Source of the DNA: HGM04593 sp045634305
GTDB taxonomy: Bacteria > Bacteroidota > Bacteroidia > Bacteroidales > Bacteroidaceae
Direction of reading: 5' to 3'
NCBI GenBank assembly: GCA_045634305.1
Contig: JAZQZZ010000017.1
Location: 49,275-113,274, forward strand
DNA length: 64,000 nucleotides
Below, in pieces: positions 35,301 through 47,300 of the stretch (within the stretch, counting starts at the first letter, position 1; every line of letters begins with the position of its first letter). Below the pieces are notes generated by a model. It was not told the origin of the DNA. It saw only the letters and a list, made by a program, of their open reading frames with translations, and did not search any database. The translations under genes were made by a program, and so were the position numbers.

Positions 35301-38300
35301 GTGACTGGCACTCTCTGACCGGCCATACGGTTAGGCGCACCAACACATAACGAGGTCAATTTGCTTGTCGATGGAGCACCCTTGAGATTTACTGCTATTA
35401 CACGGCAATCGGTAACATTAATCTTTCGGAGTTCGGGATAATCGGTCTCGTCATATGTAATTTCATTAATCATCAGTATTTTGCAACCAGACAGGTCAAT
35501 CTCTCTTAGTGCCGGCAAGTGGCATCCGTAATTTGGAGCCTTGTCGCTGCCCACAAGGTTAAAGCCCATTACTCCGCTGCGGTATCCCTGCCACAGTTTC
35601 CTGAGATTCTCGCAACCATGCAGGTCGATATACTGCAGCGTGGTCGGCGTGCTGCTTACATATACATCCCTCAGATTATCGTTGTTGGAGAGATTGAGCC
35701 TTTCAAGCCTGTTCATCGCCGACAGGTTAATCTCCGACATGCCGGTCAATGCATTCTCGGCCTCGAACACCTTCATGTTCACACCGGCGGGCAATACCAG
35801 TTTACCCTCCTCGAATGCATTGTTGCTGCACTTGAGTGTTGTCAGGTTCACAAGCTTGTCCATATAAAGTTCTGTCAAACGGTTGCCCGAACAATCAAGT
35901 ACAAGCAGGCCTGGCATTGAATTGAGGTACATCACCTCAATTGCATTCCTGTTGCACTCAAGACGTGTCAGTTTTGTCAACCTGTCGAGCGGCAATGCCT
36001 GCAGTTCGTTATTGTTGAGCACAAGTTCCTTTATCGAGTTCTCGGGACGCACATTGAATGTACGTATCGAGTTGTTCGATGCATTCAGTTTCTCGAGTTT
36101 TGCGAACGCAGCCACATCAAGTTCCTTCAAATTGTTGTCACTTGCATTAAGCTCAACAAGAGCAGGCATCCAGTTCCAAAGGTTCTTTACGCTGTTTACA
36201 CCTACACCAGAAATGTCGAGAGTTGTCTGCTTCACAGTCCATTCACGTAGTTTCTCAACCTCGCATCCCGCCTTCTTCAGGAGGTGGTTCAGCAGAACGC
36301 TGTCAAGATCCTCGGCTCCGAAATTGGCGGCGTCATCGACACTCCTCAGTTCAACTTTGTAGTTGTCACTATTATAATTTATAACATTTGTGCCATTCTT
36401 TGCAGAGATAAATGAACGCACTTTGTTCTTTATATAATTATGAGTATATAAGCCATCGACATTCTTTTTAAGCGAAATATCTTTGTCCTCAACTCTCTGC
36501 CATCCAAGTTTCACCTTGCTCAAGTCGTCAAGCTGATATGACTCTCTTATATATACATCGCTTATCCTGTTGTAGCGCAAGTCGAGCGACTCAAGTTGCG
36601 GCATATTCTTCAAATTGATACTTTGGCCTTCTCCTGTCAGCGTTCCGTTTACAATCTTCAGGTGACGCAGTCTCTTGCAACCATTTATAAGAACACATGA
36701 GAGTTTGCCATATTTAGTTATCGGTTCTGCGTATCCATCAATTTTCACAAAGCCATCCTCGGTGGTACTGTCATAAGGACGACAGTCATAGTACAACTCC
36801 TCGAGTTCCTGGTTGGGTCTCAGGTCAAGAGTATCGAGTGAGTACCAATGTACAATTTCAAGTCTCTTGAGCTTGGGATTGCCGTTGAGAGAGAGGTTCT
36901 TGTTCATCTTCTCGAATTTATTTATAGACTCGGCTGTGCCTTCTCCCTTCGTTACATCGTAAATCTTCAGGCGTTCAAGATTAGGCATATTACGCAGAGC
37001 GTCCAATGAGGTGATATGCACCTTCTTGCCATCAAACGTTGTGTATGTTCCTTTGTAGTTTATGCTCAATTCGGTAATTGCATTCATCTCGTCAACATGC
37101 AACTTTCCATCCTTGGGGCTCTTGTCGTAATAAGCGAGCAACAGGCTCCTCATTGCAGGGTCGGCAATGTGCACAAACTCATTCTCCGCAATATTCATAT
37201 TAACGGTTCCGTTATCACCTGCTTCTCCTCCCTTCCACTTGAGGACAGCGCTTCTTTGGGCACTTGTGCTCGGGCGCACGCCGTAGAGCGACAGATTGCC
37301 GTCGCTGTTCGATGATACCGCTGCGATGTTGTAGGCATCGTTGTACCTCAGTGTAACCTCAATGTCATCGACACGTGAAAGGAAATTTTTGGCCATGAAC
37401 CTTGGCTCCTTGCCGATAAGAATGTTCGATGCAATCTTATTGGCTGTCGCGCCACGGCCACAGTTGGCAGCAGTGAGTCCATATGTGCCCGGGTAGTCGG
37501 CAGCGTATATAAGTCCAAGTTGCCAATGAGGCATACTTATTTTACCACTACCCTCACCGCTCTGTGATAACGATGCTACGTTGTCGTACATAGGATATAC
37601 ATTAATCGTTCTCGGATGATAAACTGAATATTGACTATATGAATCAGTGATGAATGACTGCACTGATGAACCCGCCTCAGCGTAACCAGTAAAATCGGGA
37701 TAATAATCCTTTCCTTTCTGATAATCCTTAACACCGTCATGCAGTTTCTTCAATGGGGTGCTGGCAGCTACCAGAACCTCCTCGAACTTTTCAACCATCC
37801 TTGCATCGTCACCCAAAGGATTCCAAACCTGCTTGTGAAGATGTGTATCAAGATTACCTGTTCCTTTATAAACAAGACGAATCCAACGGCCGCTGTATTT
37901 AGGATTATACGATTCCTCATACTTACGGTCACTCATTGTAGCACCATTATTGGTATTGTGCTTGCGATGCTCGGGGTATGAGGCTGTGAAGGTAATACCT
38001 GTACCGTATTCGCCCTGACACTGGTCGAAAGGCAACTCGCAGAAGTCATACTTGGGTGCACGTGTAAGCGTTGCTGTTGAATGCCAGAAGTTAAGACGGT
38101 AATATGGATTATTCTTCATTGTCTCGGTTCCGGTCATCTTTATGTCATTCACTTTGTATAGAATACCCACAGGGAATGTACGTTCGTGTCTGATAGGAAC
38201 ATCAAGATCCTTATAAGAATCGCCCCATGTAACATTCTTCACATAATCGGTGAACGACTTATAGCCGTTGTAGGTATAGTCGTGGGTATATACCACCTCG

Positions 38301-41300
38301 GAGAAGCCGCTGCTGTTCTGCTTCATCTGCTCCTTATACTCCTTCATGCGCTGCTCGGCCTCGTTGTCACCATACTTCGCTTCCACCTCCTTGTAGTAGT
38401 TGTAGAGGTCGCGTATCGCCTGGTTGACAGTCTCGTCACCGGCCTTGCTGTCGCCCTCGGCAATGGCTGCATCCATAGCTGCAAGCTCGCTCTCATAGTT
38501 GGCCATATCCTCCTCGGTCATAGCCATGATGCTCTTGTAGTTCTCCTCAATCATGCTGATGTAGGCATCGACCTGAGCGCTGTTTATGCGCTGTATCTCA
38601 AAGCGGTATGTCCTGTCCTTCTCGAAATACTTCTCGGGAAGCGGTTTTTCGAGCATCACTGTCGCATACTTGAACTCATTGCCATCCTCATCTACACCCT
38701 GCTCAATTACCTCAACAACACGCAGGTTCTCGAATTGTGATGTCTGTCCCTTGCGCAGGCCATGAGGTGCATCGGGCAGAACGAACAGGCCGGTCTCCTC
38801 GTCGCGCACCTTTACGCTTGCCAAGAACTCATAATCGGGGTTGCTCCAGTAGTCGCTGCGCTGGTGCAGCTCCATGAACGAAGGCTGCACTACATTGTCG
38901 AGCGTACAGGTGAATCCCTGATTAGGCACAAAGCCCATGACCTCGTCGTTTATATCCTCGCTGGGGCCACCGGTACGGAAATATACATAGCGTTTATCCT
39001 CATAGGGGCGAGACTCCTTTTTGCCATCCTTTTCATAGATGGGGTCAATAGAATCACCGTTCACAATCTCCTTACATGTACCGCGCAACTTTATACGGTA
39101 GAGGGTATTAGGCTCCAGAGAACCTGTAACAATCTGATAGTTCTCGTGGTCGTATGTAGGGTTGATGTGTGTTACATAAGTATCGGCACATTTTGTGTCA
39201 CGTTCATCGTTTGTAGGATCGCTCTCGTCGTACTTCTTGACCTCAAACTGGTCGTCAAGGTAGAATACATATTTGCGCAGCACATTGTTTACCTCGTTGC
39301 CCATACCGGCACGTTCCATTGTCGCTTTCTCATCGACAAGTGTAAGCACCTCGCCAATCTTCATGTTTGTTGTGAATGTTGACTTGCCATAGCATGATGC
39401 AATGTTTTTCTCGCTCCATCCCCTCTCGATATCCTCGTCACCCGGCTGTATATCACCGAACACCTTGATGTCGTCGAGAGGGTTGCCCATCTCGGGAACA
39501 CAAATCTTACCCGCCTTCATCTCTATTGTAGAGTTGAACTTGATGAGGCCGCCGAGCACTGAACCCTTGGCACGCAAACGGCCATAGACCCATGTGGGGT
39601 TGGGGAAACCGCCCTGCAGCAGGGCACCCAGTGTCATATCCACCAAAGGCACCTTACCCTGATAGATCCAAAGGTCGAGCATAAGACCCAGCTCACCCTT
39701 TAGCATTGCATATACCTGACCTGTCGCATAGAAACCGTTCTTGCCGCCGGCACGGCGTCCGTCGGTACACTTCACGCCATTCTTATACTGCTTGAGTATA
39801 AGATCGAAACCGAGCATACCCTCTACATTCGCATAGCAGAATACAGCATTGCAGCCGAACTCGGCACCGATGGCAGCACCAACCATTATACCACCGTTGA
39901 TGTCACCAGCCGGGCCGCCCTTCATTGTCTGCTGGCGTTCCGCCTCAATCTTACCCTTTAGGCTGTTGTCGACCTTTCCGTCGGCACCCTCCATACCGAG
40001 TGCCTCGACAACCTTCTCGGGCAGCGGCGGAAGCTGTCCGTTGCCGGGCAACTCGTTACCGATACACAGGTACATGTTTGCGTACTGTTTTGCCCACAAG
40101 CCTACAGGCTCGTTCCTTCCGAACTCGAAGTCAATGAATGTGATGCGGCATCGCTTGCTCTCATCAGGCTCGCCCACATAGAGATGCCAGAAGCTCTTGC
40201 CGGTAGAGGGGTACTCCCTTATCTCCAGTTCAAGTGCGATGCTTGCACCGGCATTAGCCTTGATGTAACCCTTACTCTCGGCCGAACCAGCCGAAGATGA
40301 GCTGTTGTTCTGATCGCCCTGATTCTCGGCGTCGGCCTTCTTCTGGTCAAACTCCTCGAGTCCTACCATCGGGTTCGCAACCTGATACTCCTCGCCTGTG
40401 ATGTTCTTGTACATGCCTGCGATGTCGGCATCCATGGTGATGGAGAGACGGAAGAGTTTGTGTTCTTCCTTACGTTTCTCGGCATCGGCCGCTATCTCAT
40501 CGGCAGTTTTTGTCTTTTTCTCCTCGGCTGTAAGTTCCGGAGTTGTGGTGTCCTCATAGAGGATTGTTATCTTTGAGTTGATGAGTCCCTCGTCCGAGTC
40601 GGGAGCGCAGAGTGCCGCGACCTTGCCCTGGAACATGAATCCCGGACAACGCACAGTGCCGTCGCTCTGCATGTCAATCATGAGCAGCATCACGGCATCG
40701 CCCTTAACGAGTGTCTCCTCGCCAACAACAAGCTTCACGCCGAATGCGCCGCCATAGGATTTGTATTTGGGTTTGAGGTTATCGTGCATGGCCTGCACAA
40801 AATCATCGGCCTCCTCAAGTTCGGAAACTGCCACCGCATAGTTTATGAAAATACCTCCGGTAATACCCTTGAGCGATACGGGGCCTATGGGCACAGACGG
40901 TATTTCGGCACTTGCGAGGAAGTAACCTGCATGATAATATTCGTTTTTCTTTTCGTCGGCATCATCGAGCTCATAATCGGCCGAGCCCTTCTTCACCTTA
41001 TAGTATCCGCCGCTGATGCTTGCATCGAAGAGTCCCTTCACCTTTATGGTAAGCTGGGCATCAAATCCCTTCATCTTGCCGGCATCGGGGTCTTCGCCCT
41101 GCTCACTCTCCTTCTTGTCGCCGTCGGCCTTCTCAGCCTCGTTACCGCCCTTGAGTTCATCCTTCACGGTAAGGTCACCGCTGATTGAGACCATTCCGCC
41201 GAACGAGCCCTCAACGTGCATATCATTGAACTCCACATTGCGGTAACTGATGTCCATTTTGTCCCAATCGACATCGGACCAGATGGTAAGACCAACTGTA

Positions 41301-44300
41301 GCTCCCAGACCGGTCTTTGCATTACCCATGACAACGATACCGCCGTTGACATAGACACCCAGGCTCTTTGCGCCATCGCCCACCTTCATAGATATACCGT
41401 CGAGCACAAGCGGGAAGCCGCCCCAGAAGTCGCCGCCGTCATCGGGGTCACCGCTCAATGCCCAGCGTCCTGTGTGGAAGTCCACATCACCATCGGGCGA
41501 AGTGAGCGACTGGCCCTCGGTAGAGGCCTGCTGCTTGGAGTCGGGGCTCTTGTCGGTCTTCTCCTCCTCGTCCTTGAAGTTGGCAAAGCGCATATCCTCG
41601 AAAGGTATTGTAGGCAGTTCGAAGTCTATGTTCTCGCTGCACTTTATTGCAACCTCACCATCGAGACGGAGTTCAACGCGCGTACGTTTGTCCTCGGGGT
41701 ACAAGTCACTGTATTTGACATTGAAGTAGGTCTTCTCCTTGTTGAAGCTGACCTCGGCCAGCATGAAGTCAAAGGCTATCTCGTCTTCAATCTGCTGCAT
41801 GCTGAAGTCTATCTCAATGCCCTCCTTGTCATCCTTCACGGCATTTGCAATCTTGGCCTTATAGCCTATCTGGGCCTTCTTTTTCTCACCGCTCTCGCCA
41901 TCTTTCTTTTCACCGCCTTCATCATCGCCCTTGTCATCCTTCTTGTCGTCCGATGTCTTGGCATAGAGCAACGGTACCTCTATACGTCCGTTAATTCCGG
42001 CATCGCCAAAGTCGCTCTGCTTTATATTGAGCCAAATTTTGTCGATGGTTATGTTCCAACCACCCATCTTGGCAGTACCCTTGTTCAGGAGACTGTCGAC
42101 GCTGGCACTCATTGAGAAACCTGAATCGTCGTAAATCATGTTGTTGACCGAGATTTCGGCACGGGTCTTGCCCGCGTCATCAAGCTCTACAAACGGCGGG
42201 AGCTTGCAGCCAAGCTTCTGGAAATAGAATCCCTGCCACTCGTTGTAGGCTGTCTCGTCCTTGCCCGGGTCGGCCGAAAGTCCCAGCGGGTCGTCAAACT
42301 TGTAGTTCTCGGGGAACTTGATGCCGGTTGGGGTCTTCTTCTTTGAACGGTCCAATACAATACCAGTCTCGGCACCGGTTACACTGAATGTGAAACCGGG
42401 AGCACGCGTTGACTGGAAGTCATCCATCTTGATTGTTCCATACCAGTCCTCCTTGTCGGCAATAAGTGCTGTGAGTGTTATATTGGGGTGTACACCCTTC
42501 TCCACCGGGTTTGTACCGTCGTCCTTCATGAGTTCGTCGTACGGCAGGTTCATGCTGATGCTTGCGCACAGTTCGGCAAAATCACCGTCCTTCCACATGA
42601 TGTAGCAGCCGTCGGTAGCCTTTGAATAGTCCTGGTTGGTGGGAGCCTTGAAGGTAAACTTATAGGCCGAGTTGGGGTCATTCACGGTAAAGTCCTTCAC
42701 AAGGCCCAATGAACCTGTCGATGGCAGGAACTCATCGGGAGAAGATGTGAGCTTGCGCGCCGCGAAAATGAGAATCTCGCTATCGAGATATTCGCTTTCA
42801 GGCATAACGAACTCGCCCAAAAGGTCAATATTTGCATCGACAGGGGTGTACTCCTTCTGTGCCAGCTGTATTGTGGCCGGGCACTTCATATCCTTGTCCA
42901 TGGGCACAGTGAGTCCCAGAGGCAGCTTCACCATCGAGAGTGAATCGACCTTGCCGATAGTTTGCATGGCATTGCCTATAACATAGGTGTAGAATGCACC
43001 CATACCGCTCTTGTCGAGCAGTTCATCGACCTTGGCCTCGGCAGTCTCCTTGTCGCTCTCGCCCAGTTGTTTGACAATTTCCTCCTTGAAGATGTCGATG
43101 GGGGCATGTGAGCTCTCCTCTAAAATAGAACGTACATTGTTCTTTACGACACGCTGAAGTTCATTGTTGACATATATGCTGTCATACTCCACAGCAATGC
43201 GCACCGGCATACCCATGATTGTGTCGCTGACATATCCCTTACCCTTGAAACAGTCATTGCCCTCCTCTTTCATCTTGGCATCCTTGCCGTCGATTTTCTC
43301 GAATTCGGTGAGGGTGAGGCGGTAATCGCCAATCCACAGCTTGCGCAGTGCGGGTTGGAAGATGGTATCACATACCGATACCGAATCGACCGAATATACA
43401 TTGGGTTTATCCTCATCGGCAATCTTCTTTCGCCATACAAGGGCTGTTACCTTGTTGTCGCCCTTCTTCATCTCAAGTTCCGACGCTGCCGGTTTCTCGC
43501 TCAAGATAACGCCGTTCTCGTCACACTCGAACAGCGGCGCACCATAGCTGTATATGTCGTAACCGCAGATGTTGTTGAGTTGCTCGGCCGTGAGTTCCAA
43601 TTTATCCTCGGAACCCAGGGTTATGAGACTGTCGGGCTTGTCTATGAAATATTTGTCGTTGAAAGTAAGACGGAGGTTTACCTTCTTCTCTTCGGTGGTG
43701 AGGTTACGGAGGGTAACCTTGAACAGGTCACCAGGCTTCTCAAAATAGACGTCCGGCTCGAGGCGGTAATCGGCACCACCCTTGGGTGCAATGGTGACAA
43801 CGACATCCTCAAAGGCTATATTCTTGGCGTTGAAGTCACTCTTGCCGCCACCGAGCATGGCACGGCTCTTGCGGTCCTCCATATCCTTTGGAAGTTTCTT
43901 CAGCGAGTCGGCACAATAGGCAATCACCTCTATCTGGTTGAATGCCTCAAGGTTGACGATGGTGTTGATATCCTCGATAGGTTTCTCGTCATAACCATTC
44001 ACACGCGCCTCAAAGCACTTCACCTCCTTGGGAGTACCGCACATCTTGTTGAGCATCTCCGATGTAAGCAGCGTTGTCTCACCGGGAAGAATTGTCACAA
44101 ACTGGTCGAGACGGTCATCGTCGTACACCGAACCGTAGTACGAGCCGAAATCATCGAACAGGTACATTATGTTGGGGATGACGTTGTATGTCTCGAGAGT
44201 ATTGTTCTTGAGTTCCACATCGAACAGCACGCCGGGGCTGTTGAAGTAGAGTTCGGCATTCGAAGGCAGAGGGTCACTCTTTGGCTTGACTGTGACGCCG

Positions 44301-47300
44301 ATATCATCAAGGCGTTCAGTAGGAGATACCTGGAAATCAAGCTTGCCGCTGCCTACGATGAACTTTTCAAGTGTTGTTCCTGTGGCTTCAAGGAAGTCGG
44401 GGTTGAGGGCAAGGAGCTGCACCCTGCTGAAGAGTTCCGGGTCAAGGGTCACATCCCTGTCAATGTTGAAGACATTATAGTCTACTCTCTCCTGTGTCCC
44501 ATCCTCCTTCTCAAAAACCTTGAAGAAGTTGTTGCCCGAAAAGAGCATGTGGACGTACTCGTCGTTCATCTGTTTTTTGGGACCGGGCTCCACTGTGATT
44601 GTAGGTATATTCTCATCCCTGTACGAACCGCATAGGTATGTTGTGTCCATGTCACCGTTGAAGTTGAACGTGATGAACGGAATCATCTGTATGGGCTCGT
44701 CCGAAGTATTCTCGAGCCACACCTTGAAGAGCTGCTCGGGCTTGGTGAGGTATGCCCTGGGGTTGCAGGGCATGGAACTCTTCTTAAATTCAAGATATAC
44801 ATTAAGGTCATAGAGCTTAATATTAGGGTCGGCCCAGAACTCACAGGCTTGGGTCGCTACTGTAATCATCTCGCTGCGCTTGTCGAGAGTCTCCGGACTG
44901 AGCATATTCTCATATACCTCAAAAGTTTTAAGAGATATTGCATCGACAAGGATGAACTTCATCTTGTTGGCATCCTCAGTGGTGATAATCTCATCGAAAT
45001 CGGTAAAAGACTCCTCTTTCTCACCGGTAGAATGGTTGAAGCGAACTGCTGTCTCGTCACCACAGTACTGCCTGAGGAAGGCACGATCAAGCACCATCGG
45101 TTCACCGGCCTTTAGTAAAAACTTAGGTTTTGTAAACCATTTTGATGCTGTATATGAATAGGTTACATCATCAATCTCACGTCCCTCATATGTAATACCG
45201 GGAATGAGCTCCATATCCTCGTCGGTGAGGTTGGTAAGTGTAATCTTGAATACACGGCCGGGGTCGTTGATATACACGTCGCCGTTTGTGGGGAAGCCCA
45301 CCACGGGCTCAATAAGTATATCCACATCGCCCAACTTAACGTCGTGTGAGACGTTGTACTGTATATCATAGTTCATGAGGATTGCCGACGATTTCTTCTC
45401 GGTCTCCAAGTCGAGAGAAAGAAGTTTGTCGTAATCCATGAGGAAAAGACGCGCCTGGTTGATGAACGAGGGGTCGAAGACTACCTCCGAGGGGTCCATG
45501 ATATTGTCGACCTGCCACATAGCGTCAATTTTGTGCACCTGGTCGAAGCCACCGAAGTACATGTCCACCTCCTCGTCGGTGAGGGTACGCTCCTTGCCCG
45601 ACTCTATTGCAAGAGGCGGAAGGTCAAGACGCTCAGGAGTAAAGCAGTCTCCTACATATGCCACTTCATCCTCCTGGGTAGGATTCTCAAAATAGTGTAT
45701 AAGCGGGAAAAGACGCACGTCGTTGTGGGCAAGGTTCTTTATCTTCACCTTGAAGAGCCTTGAAGGCTTGGTGAAGTAGTATTTACCGTCGGCCGGCATT
45801 ATCGGGTGCTTGGGTTCGAAAGTGACGTTGAACATCTCGCCACTGATAACATCGGGGTTCACGGTGAAGGGTGTACGTCCCTTGCCGATGATTGTCTCGC
45901 GGAGCACTGCCTTGCCACCTGTGTAACGGCACACGCGCAGAAAGGCCGTATCGGTCTTCTCGGTGAAATATTCGCTTGTGGGTTTGCCAATGATGAAACC
46001 GGTCTTGGCCTTGAAGGCAATGACGTCATAGTCAATGTCGTAGTCGCCGGCAAGCTCGTTTATCTGTTCCTCGGACAATGTAATCTTTTCACCGGCCGGT
46101 ATTTCAATGAATCTGTCGGTGTGCTGGCGGTTGGGTGCAGCCGTGACACCCCAGTTACCTTTGTAATACTGCAGGAGCATACACACCGGGATTGTCTCGC
46201 TCGAAGTGTTCTCCAGAGTAATGTCGAACAGTTCACCCGGGGTTTCAAAGTAACCGTACATGGCGTACGGAAGCTCGGTGCGCTTGGTGTTGATGGTGAC
46301 ATTTATCGGGTAGTCACGGTTCGAGGTATCCACGATGATGTCGCTGTCCTCGCCGCCACCGATGCCGCTGTCCTCCATGAGCAGGAGTATCATCTCACTC
46401 TTGCCGCCATTCTCAATAATGGTGTAATTGGGGTTCGAAGCATCGCTTACAAGGGTGCGCGCCGTAACCTGTGCCACATACTTGACATTGCGGTAACGCT
46501 TGAGTTCGGCCACCACATTATATGGCACAAAGCACTGTGGGGTCATGAGACCGCACTGTTCAAAGGCTATTACGCCATTGTGCAGAGTTGCATCGCTGGG
46601 TTCCTGATTGTTTGCCAGCTGATAGATGCGGAAATCGTACAGGAACTGACGTTTGACAGAAAGACCTGTTGCGTTGAAGGTGGGTTCGGTCCAAGAGAAG
46701 CGTGGGTTGCTGGTGGGGAAATAGGCTGTATAATAGCCACCATTCTCCACAAAGCCCGACTCGTATGTATTGTTGTTGTTTAGATATTCGATGTTGTTGA
46801 ATGACGGTGCCTTGGCATTGTAGCAGATATCGAAATAGCAGTAGCCTTCGCCCAGCACCTCACCCGGGTCGTTATACTCGGTGAAGTTAGTCTTTGCGGT
46901 TATCTTCATTCCGTAATGTCCCTCGGGAAGGAGGCCGAATGCTCCGTCATTGGCTCCGCCGGTAAAGACCTCGTACAGCTGTCCGCCACCGTACATCTCG
47001 GTACCGCCGTCGTACTGGCGGAACATGTTCATGAGGTCGGTCTGCGTGAGCACACGTGTCTGCCCGGGTTGCAACGGGATGTATGTGGGCATTGTTCGCG
47101 ATGCCATGACGGCAAGGAACGAATCACCGTTTGGCCATATGTCCACACCGTTCTCAATGGGGCCCTCAAGGCGCACCTCGAGACGCACCGGCAGGAACTC
47201 GCTGGCACTGTTGTTGGTGAGCACGATGTTGAAGAAACGTCCCGGGTCGGTCATGTATATACCGCCTTGCGCCGGCAACGGGTTCTGACGGCTCTGCACC

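Noticed and set aside
42187..42375. Looked for frameshifts or fused genes in the giant gene
   Set aside because: The frame is open from 47395 to 32372, with repeats in phase throughout; no sign of sequencing error or fusion points.
32978..46783. Many long plus-strand reading frames opposite the giant gene (for example 43355-44635 and 45806-46783)
   Set aside because: They are antisense shadows of a 15-kb gene with strong codon bias; the translations are Leu/Val/His-rich without domains, and starts are not preceded by promoters.
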